From Hyphomicrobiales bacterium (GTDB lineage: Bacteria; Pseudomonadota; Alphaproteobacteria; Rhizobiales; Xanthobacteraceae), in assembly GCA_021732215.1 (NCBI GenBank), contig JAKFVL010000006.1, positions 124,001 to 188,000 on the forward strand: a stretch of 64,000 nucleotides of DNA. The letters run 5' to 3'. Of the stretch, positions 36,104 to 44,523 are shown one piece after another. Below the pieces are notes generated by a model. The model made no database searches. It was given only the letters and a program-made list of their open reading frames with translations, and was not told the DNA's origin. The translations under genes and the position numbers were made by a program. How positions within the stretch are numbered: the stretch's first letter is position 1; each line of letters starts with the position of its first letter.

Positions 36104-37024
36104 TCAGGGGCCGGGATCGTCCGGAAGCGGAATGAATTCGGTCTCGCCCGGCACCGCGTCGAAACGCGCCGCTTTCCAGTCCGCCTTGGCCTGCTCGATA
36201 CGCTCTTTGCGCGACGAGACGAAATTCCACCAGATGTAACGCGGCCCGTCCATCGGCTCGCCGCCCAGCATCATGAACCGCGCATTTGTCTTTGCCCTGA
36301 TTGTGATGCGATCGCCCGGCTTGAAGATCAGCAACTGTCCCGGACCGAAGATGTCGCCCGCAATATCGACCTCACCCTCGACGGTGTAGATCGCGCGCTC
36401 GTCGAAATCCGGATCGAGCGGTACCGATGCGCCCGCATCGAGCGTCACGTCCGCATAGAACAATGGACTCGATGTCTTTACCGGCGACGTCGCGCCAAGG
36501 GCCGAGCCCGCAATCACACGCACCGTTTTGCCTTCGCCGGACAGGATCGGCAGATCCTTTTCGCCGTAATGCACGAAGGCCGGCGTGGTCTCTTCATCCT
36601 TCGCCGTCAGCGCGACCCAGCTCTGGATGCCGAACAGCTTCGAGCCCCTGGAGCGCATCTCCTGCGAGGTGCGCTCCGAATGCGCGATGCCGCGGCCCGC
36701 CGTCATCCAGTTCAGCGCGCCGGGCTGGATGGGCAATTCGGTGCCGAGCGAGTCGCGATGGATAATCTCGCCATCGAACAGATACGTGACGGTCGACAAT
36801 CCGATATGCGGATGCGGACGAACATCGAGGCCGTGATCGATGATGAACTCGGCCGGCCCCATCTGGTCAAAGAAGACAAAGGGCCCGACCATACGCCGCT
36901 GCACCGACGGCAGCGCGCGGCGCACCGAGAAACCGCCGATGTCGCGCGAGCGCGGCACGATGATTTTGTCGATCGCGTCGCAGGCATGGGCGTCGCCCGG
37001 CGTCGGGTCAGGTTGCCAGCTCAT
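36104..37024 (-). CDS. Pirin family protein
   Basis: A 306-residue bicupin. The metal-binding motif [19 protein letters not shown] near residue 73 provides two His, [14 protein letters not shown] near residue 110 provides further ligands, and the pirin C-terminal cupin follows with [12 protein letters not shown]. Bacterial pirins are variously quercetinases or regulators of unknown mode; none can be assigned here. It is a single gene transcribed toward the GST gene. Confidence 0.92.
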   Translation of the reverse strand: MSWQPDPTPGDAHACDAIDKIIVPRSRDIGGFSVRRALPSVQRRMVGPFVFFDQMGPAEFIIDHGLDVRPHPHIGLSTVTYLFDGEIIHRDSLGTELPIQPGALNWMTAGRGIAHSERTSQEMRSRGSKLFGIQSWVALTAKDEETTPAFVHYGEKDLPILSGEGKTVRVIAGSALGATSPVKTSSPLFYADVTLDAGASVPLDPDFDERAIYTVEGEVDIAGDIFGPGQLLIFKPGDRITIRAKTNARFMMLGGEPMDGPRYIWWNFVSSRKERIEQAKADWKAARFDAVPGETEFIPLPDDPGP

Positions 37025-37218
37025 TCAATCTCACTCCTGCGGCGCGATGTTCCTGGCGTTTGCAGAGCAACCATAGGCTGACTTCCGCGGGCTTGAAAAG
37101 TCCGCGCAAGCAAGGCTGCGATGCAGTTACTTTCCGTTTGTTCGGCGATCCGTTCCGGCTATGAAAAGGAGCGGCAAACAGCGCGTGACGCTGGGCAAAG
37201 AAATAAAGTGAGGAAGCG

Positions 37219-38799
37219 ATGCCGTTGACGGGAGTGGCGCCCGGCCATGTCGGGCCGTTTGCAGGACTGGATGTGCCGTGGCTGCTGCGGCTGCGTGCCG
37301 AATCGCGGGCCGCGCATCCGTTTCTGATCTGGGCGCCGTTCGACCAGCCGTCGCGGCCGTGGACCTACGGAGAATTCCACGAGCGGGTCGGCGCGCTGGC
37401 GGCGGGTCTCGCCAAGCGCGGCATCAAGCGCGGCGAATACGTTCTGGTTCACCTCGACAACTGCATCGAAGCGATGCTCACCTGGTTCGCCTGCACCGAG
37501 CTCGGTGCGGTGGTCGTCACCACCAACACCCGATCCGCGGCCGCCGAGATGGAATACTTCGCCGGACACTGTGGCGCGGTCGCGTGCATCACCCAGCCGG
37601 CCTACGCGGAGCTGGTTGCCGCCAACTGCCGAAGCCTGCGCTGGATGGCGGTGATCGCGCACGATGCGGGAGCAGCGCCGGCTCACAAACCCGGAAAGTG
37701 GGATTCGTTCGAGTCGTTGTTTGCTGACAGCGCGGACCGGCCGCGGCGCCCCGCCGATCCGTATGCGCCTTGCAGCGTGCAGTACACCTCCGGCACCACG
37801 TCGCGGCCGAAGGCGGTGTTGTGGACCCACGCCAACGCCCTGTGGGGCGCAAAGGTCAATGCCGTCCACGAGGATTTGCGGCCCGACGACATTCATCTTG
37901 TGCAGCTACCGCTGTTTCATACCAACGCGCTCGCCTATTCGGTGCTGGCGGCGCTCTGGGCCGGTGCGACCGCGGTGATCCAGCCGCGCTTTTCGGCAAG
38001 CCGGTTCTGGCAGACGGCTGCCACGCACCGCTGCACCTGGACATCGGTGGTGCAGTTCTGCGTCAAGGCGCTGCTCGATCGCGAAATCCCGAAGAGCCAT
38101 ACGTTTCGCCTGTGGGGCAATGCGATCTGCGAGCCGCCGACCGACGCCATCTTCGGCGTCAAGACCATCGGGTGGTGGGGCATGACCGAAACCATCACCC
38201 ACGGCATCGTCGGTGAGGTCGATCAGCCGAACACGCCGCTGGCAATCGGGCGCGTTGCGCCCGAATACAACATTCGCGTCATCAATGAAGACGGCTCACC
38301 GACAGGGGTCGGCGGCACCGGCGATCTGCGCATTCTCGGCATTCCGGGGCTGTCGCTGTTCAAGGAGTATCTCCACAACGAAACCGCGACTCGCGACAGT
38401 TTCGATGAGCATGGCTATTTCATCACCGGCGACCGGGTGACCTTGCTCGAAGGCGGCTACATCCGCTTCGGTGACCGCGCCAAGGACATGATGAAGGTCG
38501 GCGGCGAGAACGTCGCGGCCAGCGAGATCGAGCAGATCATCATGACGGTCGCCGGCGTCCACGAGGTTGCCGCCGTCGCCAAGCGGCATCCGATGCTCGA
38601 CGAGGTGCCTGTGGTCTTCGTGATCCCGCATGGCGGGACGCAGCAGGCGCGACCCACGCTGTCGGAAGAGATCATGGCCGCCTGCCGTTCCAGACTCGCG
38701 GACTTCAAGGTGCCGCATGAAGTGCGGCTGGTGGACGACATGCCGCGCTCGACGCTTGAGAAGATCGCGAAGGCGGAGTTGCGAAAGATGGTGGGGTGA
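37219..38799 (+). CDS. Acyl-CoA ligase (AMP-binding)
   Basis: A 526-residue acyl-adenylating enzyme. The P-loop YTSGTTSRPKAVLWTH near residue 192, the GWWGMTE adenine loop near residue 318, GYFITGDRV near residue 400 and the catalytic Lys in RSTLEKIAKAEL near the C-terminus are all present. It resembles the crotonobetaine/carnitine-CoA ligase or related short acid ligases, but the acid is unknown. It faces a convergent crotonase-thiolase pair, as expected for a beta-oxidation-like route. Confidence 0.9.
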   Translation: MPLTGVAPGHVGPFAGLDVPWLLRLRAESRAAHPFLIWAPFDQPSRPWTYGEFHERVGALAAGLAKRGIKRGEYVLVHLDNCIEAMLTWFACTELGAVVVTTNTRSAAAEMEYFAGHCGAVACITQPAYAELVAANCRSLRWMAVIAHDAGAAPAHKPGKWDSFESLFADSADRPRRPADPYAPCSVQYTSGTTSRPKAVLWTHANALWGAKVNAVHEDLRPDDIHLVQLPLFHTNALAYSVLAALWAGATAVIQPRFSASRFWQTAATHRCTWTSVVQFCVKALLDREIPKSHTFRLWGNAICEPPTDAIFGVKTIGWWGMTETITHGIVGEVDQPNTPLAIGRVAPEYNIRVINEDGSPTGVGGTGDLRILGIPGLSLFKEYLHNETATRDSFDEHGYFITGDRVTLLEGGYIRFGDRAKDMMKVGGENVAASEIEQIIMTVAGVHEVAAVAKRHPMLDEVPVVFVIPHGGTQQARPTLSEEIMAACRSRLADFKVPHEVRLVDDMPRSTLEKIAKAELRKMVG

Positions 38800-38841
38800 G
38801 TGTCTTCCCTGCGAATTCAGAGACCCATACGCTTTGCTCTA

Positions 38842-38949
38842 TCGTCATTGCGAGGGGCGTCAGCGACGAAGCAATCCAGCCTTACGCTCTGGCTTCGCGG
38901 AAACCTGTCGTCGGGCTCGCCAGAGGCGAGACCCGGTGGCTCGCAACGA
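38842..38949. repeat. Palindromic repeat, 'cgtcattgcgagg' family
   Basis: Copy with cgtcattgcgaggggcgtca, gacgaagcaatccagc, and a ctcgccagaggcgagacccg inner stem, lying between the convergent ligase and crotonase genes. Confidence 0.78.
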
Positions 38950-38957
38950 AGGGTCAA

Positions 38958-39755
38958 CTACCGCCCCACCCATTTCGGCGCGCGCTTCTCGACGAAGGCG
39001 CGCGGGCCTTCCTTGAAATCCTCCGTCTCCATGTTCTTGCGGCCGGCCTCTTCGCTGATTTTGCGCAGCTCCGCGTCCGCGTGATCGTAGGCCTGCCGCG
39101 CGACCGCAAGCGCCGCGCGCACTGCGAGCGGCGCGTTCACGCAGATTGCATCCGCGAGCCTCAATGCCTCCTCGATATGCTTGCCGTTCGGCACCAGCCG
39201 GTTGACCAGTCCGAAATGATGTGCGCGTTTGGCGTCGAAATGGTCGCCCGTGACGATCAGTTCGATTGCAAGCGCCTTCGGCAGCGCGCGGGGCAACCGG
39301 TAAAGTCCGCCCGCGCTTGCGACCAGTGCGCGCTTCACCTCGGGCAATCCGAATGCGGATTGCTCGGTGGCGACGATCATGTCGCACCTGAGTGCGATCT
39401 CGGTGCCGCCTGCCAGCGCGAAGCCGTTGACCGCGGCGATCCACGGCTTGGTGCGCGGCTGATGCACGAATCCTGCAAATCCGCCATTCGGCGTGCCGAG
39501 CGTGCCGCGTCCGCCACCTGATACGGCCTTGAGGTCAGCGCCGGCGCAGAACGCCTTGTCGCCAGCGCCGGTGAGGATCACCACCCACACATCCGGATCG
39601 GCTTCGGTTTCCTGAACCGCGCGCTCCATGCCCGCCGCGACATCGCCATTGATGGCGTTGCGCGCATCGGGACGATTGATGGTGACCAGCGCGACGTGGT
39701 CGGAGAGCTTCTCCATCAATACCGCGTCGTTAGGCCCCATGCTTTTTGTTGTCAT
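38958..39755 (-). CDS. Enoyl-CoA hydratase/isomerase family protein
   Basis: A 265-residue crotonase-fold enzyme. AFCAGADLKAV near residue 67 and NGFALAGGTEIALRCD near residue 107 form the oxyanion hole, and AFGLPEVKRALVASAGG near residue 136 carries the region of the catalytic Glu. It probably hydrates or isomerises an enoyl-CoA. The start overlaps the stop of the upstream thiolase-like gene (ATGA), so the two are one operon. Confidence 0.92.
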   Translation of the reverse strand: MTTKSMGPNDAVLMEKLSDHVALVTINRPDARNAINGDVAAGMERAVQETEADPDVWVVILTGAGDKAFCAGADLKAVSGGGRGTLGTPNGGFAGFVHQPRTKPWIAAVNGFALAGGTEIALRCDMIVATEQSAFGLPEVKRALVASAGGLYRLPRALPKALAIELIVTGDHFDAKRAHHFGLVNRLVPNGKHIEEALRLADAICVNAPLAVRAALAVARQAYDHADAELRKISEEAGRKNMETEDFKEGPRAFVEKRAPKWVGR

Positions 39756-41254
39756 TGTGCTGTTCTCCAGTTCAAGAGGCCATCACCGGCGCGGCTGATG
39801 ACGCCGGTGGTGCCGATAGGCGAGCGGTCGGGATTGGTCAGATGCGCGATGGTGGCGTGGTCGTCGGAGGTGACGCGGCCGAGCGTGCGCTTGCCGTCTT
39901 CCGTGCGCAGGATGGCGACGCCGTGTTCGACCTCGCCGCTGCGGCCGTAGATCACGGTGAAGCTCTCGACAGTTCCGGCGCCGCTCGCCTCCGCATTCAT
40001 CTCGGGCACCGGGCCGCGATTGCGGTCGGTCTCCGCCTGCACGCTGGTGTCCTGCGCCAGCGGCGCATCGGGCGCTCTCGGTGACAGCACCAGCGCGTGA
40101 TGCTTGGTGACGTAGCCGCCCTGGCCGTAAAGCAGGCCGAGCTGCTTGCCGTCGCGCAGCGCGCGCACCATGCCGCATGCGGCATGGGTCATGTAGTCGT
40201 TCAGCGGTGCGCCGAAGAAGGTGAGACCGCCGGTCACCGTCGGCATCACGTCGGGCCCAAGCCCGAGCGTGCGCCGCGCCATCTTCGGCACGCAGGGGAA
40301 ACAGCTATACAGCTCTATGGCGTCGAACGCCTTGCCGCTGCCGCCGGCGAGCGTCATCGCGGCGCCCAGCACCGCATTCTGCGCGTGGCTCTGATAGAAA
40401 TTGTCGCGCTTGAGATAATCCATCGGCTCGGCGGCATCCGCGCCGCCCCAGACGTAGACGATCTTGTCCTCGGCAACGCCCGCCGCACGCGCCTTTGCCA
40501 ACGATGTGACGATCAGCGCCGCGCCCTGATTGACCGCGGGATTGGCCACCATCAGCTTGGTATAGGGCCATGCGATCAGGCGATTGTCGGCGGTCGGCGT
40601 CGTAATCGCGTCCGAATCGAATCTGTTTTTCAGCCATGCGTTTGGATTGCGCGCGGCAACTTCAGCATAGGTCGCCCACAGCGAACCGGATTCGGCGAGC
40701 GCCTCGCGCGGCGTCTGGCCGTAATGCGCAGCCGATGCTGCATCATAGAACGGATAGATCGTGATCGGCCGCATCACGCCGAGCGCCTGCGCCATCGGGT
40801 GTTGATAGCTGGCGTGGCGCACTGTGGCGGGTGCATCGTGCGCGAACGGCGTCCACGGCAGATCGATGTTGGCTTTCTGCGCCTTGTTGACGGTGTTCTG
40901 CGCTTCCGCGCCGCAGACCGCGGCGACTGTGCTCTCGCCCCGCGCGATGCGTTGTGCGGCCTCATGCAGATAGCGGATCGGACTTTCGCCGCCGACCGGG
41001 CCGTAGATCGCGCGCTTCGGTGTGATGCCGAGACGCTTGCAAAGCTGTGCCGCCGGGTCGGAATAACGCCAGCTCGTCAGGTTAACGATGTCGAGCGAGT
41101 CGATGTCCGCAATCAGTTGTGCGCCCGCGTCCTGTTCGGCGCGCTTCAGCGCTTCCACCATCAGCGCCAGCGGTTCGAGACCCTCGCTCGGCGTTTTTGG
41201 GTGGTCGGAGATTTCGCCCTGACCGACGATAACGGGGATGTTGTTTTCGTTCAT
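39752..41254 (-). CDS. Thiolase-like acetyl-CoA acetyltransferase
   Basis: A 500-residue protein of the thiolase superfamily, SCP2/acetyl-CoA acetyltransferase branch. ADIDSLDIVNLTSWRY, AVCGAEAQNTVNKAQK and AIELYSCFPCVPKMA are recognisable, and a C-terminal OB-like segment (TVESFTVIYGRSGEVEHGVA) is present as in related proteins. I chose ATG 41254; the frame runs 120 bp upstream into a palindromic repeat. Members catalyse thiolytic cleavage or act as non-classical thiolases. Co-transcription with the crotonase supports a role in side-chain or ring degradation. Confidence 0.85.
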   Translation of the reverse strand: MNENNIPVIVGQGEISDHPKTPSEGLEPLALMVEALKRAEQDAGAQLIADIDSLDIVNLTSWRYSDPAAQLCKRLGITPKRAIYGPVGGESPIRYLHEAAQRIARGESTVAAVCGAEAQNTVNKAQKANIDLPWTPFAHDAPATVRHASYQHPMAQALGVMRPITIYPFYDAASAAHYGQTPREALAESGSLWATYAEVAARNPNAWLKNRFDSDAITTPTADNRLIAWPYTKLMVANPAVNQGAALIVTSLAKARAAGVAEDKIVYVWGGADAAEPMDYLKRDNFYQSHAQNAVLGAAMTLAGGSGKAFDAIELYSCFPCVPKMARRTLGLGPDVMPTVTGGLTFFGAPLNDYMTHAACGMVRALRDGKQLGLLYGQGGYVTKHHALVLSPRAPDAPLAQDTSVQAETDRNRGPVPEMNAEASGAGTVESFTVIYGRSGEVEHGVAILRTEDGKRTLGRVTSDDHATIAHLTNPDRSPIGTTGVISRAGDGLLNWRTAQ

Positions 41255-41274
41255 TCTCGACACGCTTTCTCTTT

Positions 41275-41388
41275 CGTCATTGCCGGGCATAGCCGTTCGA
41301 AGAACGGCGTCGCTTCGCTCGCCTATGACCCGGGAATCCAGCTTCTGCGAACAGCAGATGGATGCCCGGATCAAGTCCGGGCATGACG
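41275..41388. repeat. Palindromic repeat, 'cgtcatgcccgg' family
   Basis: cgtcattgccgggcat at the left and gtccgggcatgacg at the right, with an inner agccgttcgaagaacggc stem. It lies between the nitronate monooxygenase-like gene and the thiolase-like gene. Confidence 0.78.
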
Positions 41389-41398
41389 ACAGTATGAT

Positions 41399-42535
41399 TC
41401 ATTCCGCGATCAGCCCATTCATGTGTTCGACGGCCTCGATGAACTCTTCCTTGAACTCCTGCACCACCGCGCCGGTCGATTTCACGCTGTCGATCAAACC
41501 GACGCCCTGGCCGACGAAATAACTGACCAGATCGCGGGCCTGCGCATTGCCGCTCGCAGCGGCGCGGTCGATGGCGAGAAACGCATCGCGGCTGATGAGA
41601 CTTTGCAGCGGCATTTGCAACGCGCCGGGGCTCGAAGGGTCGCGGTCCCATGCATCGGTCCAGACCGAACGCAGTTGCCGCGCCGGTTTGCCGGTGCGTC
41701 CGCGCGAGCGCACCGCATCGCGCGACGATGCTGCGATCATTTTCTCACGAAAGATATCCGTCGTTTCCGACTCGACCGTGGCGAGCCACACCGATCCGGT
41801 CCATACGCCGGCCGCGCCCATCGCCATGCACGCCGCCATCTGCCGTCCGTTCATGATGCCGCCTGCGGCCAGTACCGGCACGTTGCCCATCGGCTTCACA
41901 GCCTTGATGACTTCCGGCACCAGCACCATGGTCGTCACCTCGCCGCAGTGGCCGCCCGCCTCGGTGCCTTGCGCGACCAGAATATCGACCCCGGCCGCAA
42001 CCTGACGCACCGCGTGTTCCTTTGCGCCGACCAGTGCCGCGACCGGAACGCCATGCTTCTTTCCCATGTCGATCATGGCCTTCGGCGGCACGCCGAGCGC
42101 ATTGGCGATCAACCGGATCGGATGACGAAATGCCGTGTCGAGCACGCGCAGCGCGGTCTCCGCATCGAATGGCTGCGCCTGATTGGGCGGCACTTCCGAC
42201 ATCGCATAGTCGATGCCGAATTTGCCGAGCAGGTCCTTGGTGTATGTCTTGTGCTCGGACGGCACACGGCCCTGCAGCGATGTCCAGGTGACGTTCTTCT
42301 CGCCGCTGGTCGAGATGTTTTCCGGGATCAGCACATCGAGGCCGTATGGCTTGCCGTCGCAATGTGCGTCGATCCAGCTCAGCTCCTGCTCGATCGTCTC
42401 GGGCGTGTGCGTGGTCGCGCCGAGCACGCCGAACCCGCCGGCGCGGCTGACGGCCGCGACCACATCGCGGCAGTGGCTGAACGCCACCAGCGGAAACTCG
42501 ATGCCGAGCATCTCGCAGATCGGTGATTTCATCAT
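41399..42535 (-). CDS. Nitronate monooxygenase-like flavoprotein
   Basis: A 378-residue TIM-barrel FMN protein of the nitronate monooxygenase/2-nitropropane dioxygenase family. ILVAQGTEAGGHCGEV near residue 185 is the family signature, and VPVLAAGGIMNGRQMAACMA near residue 219 is the FMN-phosphate site. It has an unusually long N-terminal part and a C-terminal helical extension. In this context it may act as a flavin oxidase or enoyl-reductase-like enzyme in the catabolic cluster. Tandem ATG codons lie at 42535 and 42532. Confidence 0.87.
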   Translation of the reverse strand: MMKSPICEMLGIEFPLVAFSHCRDVVAAVSRAGGFGVLGATTHTPETIEQELSWIDAHCDGKPYGLDVLIPENISTSGEKNVTWTSLQGRVPSEHKTYTKDLLGKFGIDYAMSEVPPNQAQPFDAETALRVLDTAFRHPIRLIANALGVPPKAMIDMGKKHGVPVAALVGAKEHAVRQVAAGVDILVAQGTEAGGHCGEVTTMVLVPEVIKAVKPMGNVPVLAAGGIMNGRQMAACMAMGAAGVWTGSVWLATVESETTDIFREKMIAASSRDAVRSRGRTGKPARQLRSVWTDAWDRDPSSPGALQMPLQSLISRDAFLAIDRAAASGNAQARDLVSYFVGQGVGLIDSVKSTGAVVQEFKEEFIEAVEHMNGLIAE

Positions 42536-42743
42536 TGACGTTTCACATCCCTGAGCACCGGATTCTTTTGTCCGCCGGTTGCGTATTCAACGCTAGCGGA
42601 TTGCGGGGCCGGGTGCCAAGTCTTCCGGGAAGCCTGTTGCGGAAACAGCTGTCAGGGTTGCGTTTCCGGGATGATTGGCGCTTTGCAATATCCTTCGAAT
42701 GCGGGACAATGGTTTAACCGAGAAGATGTCCGGGAGAAAACAG

Positions 42744-44408
42744 ATGGCTGAGCAGAGCGCTGCGAGCGCCCGCGTTTCGTCAGATGAAATGTACGATGTC
42801 GTTGTGGTCGGCGCAGGTTTTGCCGGCATGTATCTGCTGCACAGGTTGCGCGGATTGGGTCTGTCGGTTCGCGTCTACGAGCAAGGTAGCGGCGTCGGCG
42901 GCACATGGTACTGGAATCGCTATCCTGGTGCGCGCTGCGACGTCGAGAGCATGCAGTACTCATACTCGTTCGACGAACAGCTTCAGCAAGAATGGAACTG
43001 GAGCGAACGCTACGCGCCACAGCCGGAGATCTTGAAGTACGCCAATCATGTCGCCGATCGCTTCAATCTGCGCGGCGACATTCAGTTCGATACGACTGTG
43101 AAAGCGGCTGCGTTCGACGATAGCAACAATCTCTGGAGCGTGACGCTTGGCGGCGGCAAGCGCGTCGATGCGCGGACCTTCATTCTCGCGACCGGCTGTC
43201 TCTCCAATGCGCGGATGCCCGACTTCAAGGGCCTCGGCTCGTTCAGGGGCAAGACGTATCACACCGGCCACTGGCCGCATGAAGAGGTTGATTTCACCGG
43301 ACTGCGCGTCGGCGTGATTGGCACGGGCTCATCGGCAATCCAGTCGATTCCGCTGATCGCCGAGCAGGCGAGTCAGCTTTATGTGTTTCAGCGCACGCCT
43401 AATTTCAGCGTGCCGGCGCACAACGAGCCGCTCTCGGACGAAAAGCGCAACGAGTGGAAGGCGAATTATCCGGCGCTGCGTCATCGCGCGCGCTGGGAAT
43501 CCCGGAACGGCATTGTCAATCCGATGCCGCAAAAGGGCGTGCTCGACGATACGCCGGAGGATCGTCAGCGCGAATTCGAGAAGGGCTGGCAGCGCGGCGG
43601 CATCGCCTTCATGGTGACATACAACAACATCGTGCTCGACAAGGCCTCCAACGATACGGTTTCCGATTTCGTGCGCGACAAGATCGCGGGTGTGGTGGAG
43701 GATCCCAGCATCGCGAAGCTGCTGCAGCCCAATAACCACCCGATCGGCACCAAGCGCATCTGCGTCGATACTGACTATTACCAGACCTTCAATCGCAATA
43801 ACGTCGAGCTGGTCGATATCCGCGCCTTGCAGATTGAGGAAGTCACGCCGGACGGCATCAAGGTCAATGGCCGCGAATACGAGGTCGATGCCATCGTGTT
43901 TGCCACCGGCTTCGATGCGATGACAGGCTCGGTCGCCAAGATCGACATTCGCGGCCATGGCAATGTCACGCTCAATCAGAAATGGGCGGAAGGCCCGAAA
44001 ACCTATCTCGGCCTGATGACCGCGAGCTTCCCGAATATGTTCATCATCACCGGCCCCGGCAGCCCGTCGGTGCTGAGCAACATGATCGTGTCGATCGAGC
44101 AGCACGTCGACTGGATCACCGATTGCCTCGCTTACATGCGGAAGTCAGGTCTCGATCGCATCGAGCCGTTGAAGGACGCGGAAGACAAATGGGTCGCGCA
44201 CGTCAACGAGGTTGCCAGCGGCACGCTCTATCCGCAGGCGAACTCCTGGTACATGGGCGCGAACATTCCCGGCAAGCCGCAGATCTTCATGCCGTATATC
44301 GGCGGTGTCGGCGTCTATCGCCAGATCTGCGTCGATGTCGCGGCCAAGGGCTATGAGGGCTTTGCGCTGTCATCGCGGCAGACAGCAGCGTCGGTGGCGG
44401 CGGAGTAG
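42744..44408 (+). CDS. Baeyer-Villiger-type flavin monooxygenase
   Basis: A 554-residue class B flavoprotein monooxygenase. FAD site VVVVGAGFAGMYLLHRLRG, then GTWYWNRYPGARCDVES, and the type I BVMO fingerprint FRGKTYHTGHWPHE (F-x-G-x3-H-x3-W-P) near residue 172 are all clear; GVIGTGSSAIQ is the NADPH site. Such enzymes insert oxygen next to a ketone, giving an ester or lactone. I chose ATG 42744, preceded by gggag at a good distance. It is divergent from the nitronate monooxygenase-like gene, and with the CoA ligase, crotonase and thiolase it suggests degradation of a cyclic ketone or terpenoid; this is inference. Confidence 0.93.
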   Translation: MAEQSAASARVSSDEMYDVVVVGAGFAGMYLLHRLRGLGLSVRVYEQGSGVGGTWYWNRYPGARCDVESMQYSYSFDEQLQQEWNWSERYAPQPEILKYANHVADRFNLRGDIQFDTTVKAAAFDDSNNLWSVTLGGGKRVDARTFILATGCLSNARMPDFKGLGSFRGKTYHTGHWPHEEVDFTGLRVGVIGTGSSAIQSIPLIAEQASQLYVFQRTPNFSVPAHNEPLSDEKRNEWKANYPALRHRARWESRNGIVNPMPQKGVLDDTPEDRQREFEKGWQRGGIAFMVTYNNIVLDKASNDTVSDFVRDKIAGVVEDPSIAKLLQPNNHPIGTKRICVDTDYYQTFNRNNVELVDIRALQIEEVTPDGIKVNGREYEVDAIVFATGFDAMTGSVAKIDIRGHGNVTLNQKWAEGPKTYLGLMTASFPNMFIITGPGSPSVLSNMIVSIEQHVDWITDCLAYMRKSGLDRIEPLKDAEDKWVAHVNEVASGTLYPQANSWYMGANIPGKPQIFMPYIGGVGVYRQICVDVAAKGYEGFALSSRQTAASVAAE

Positions 44409-44426
44409 GTGCGCCGATACATCGTT

Positions 44427-44513
44427 CGTCATTGCCGGACTTGATCCGGCAATCCAGCTTTGAAAAATGGCCTGGAAAAAAGATGGATCACCGGGTCAAG
44501 CCCGGTGATGACG
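44427..44513. repeat. Palindromic repeat, 'cgtcatgcccgg' family
   Basis: cgtcattgccggacttgatc and caagcccggtgatgacg form inverted ends with a short middle, between the convergent monooxygenase and putA genes. Confidence 0.78.
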
Positions 44514-44523
44514 AGACCGAGAA

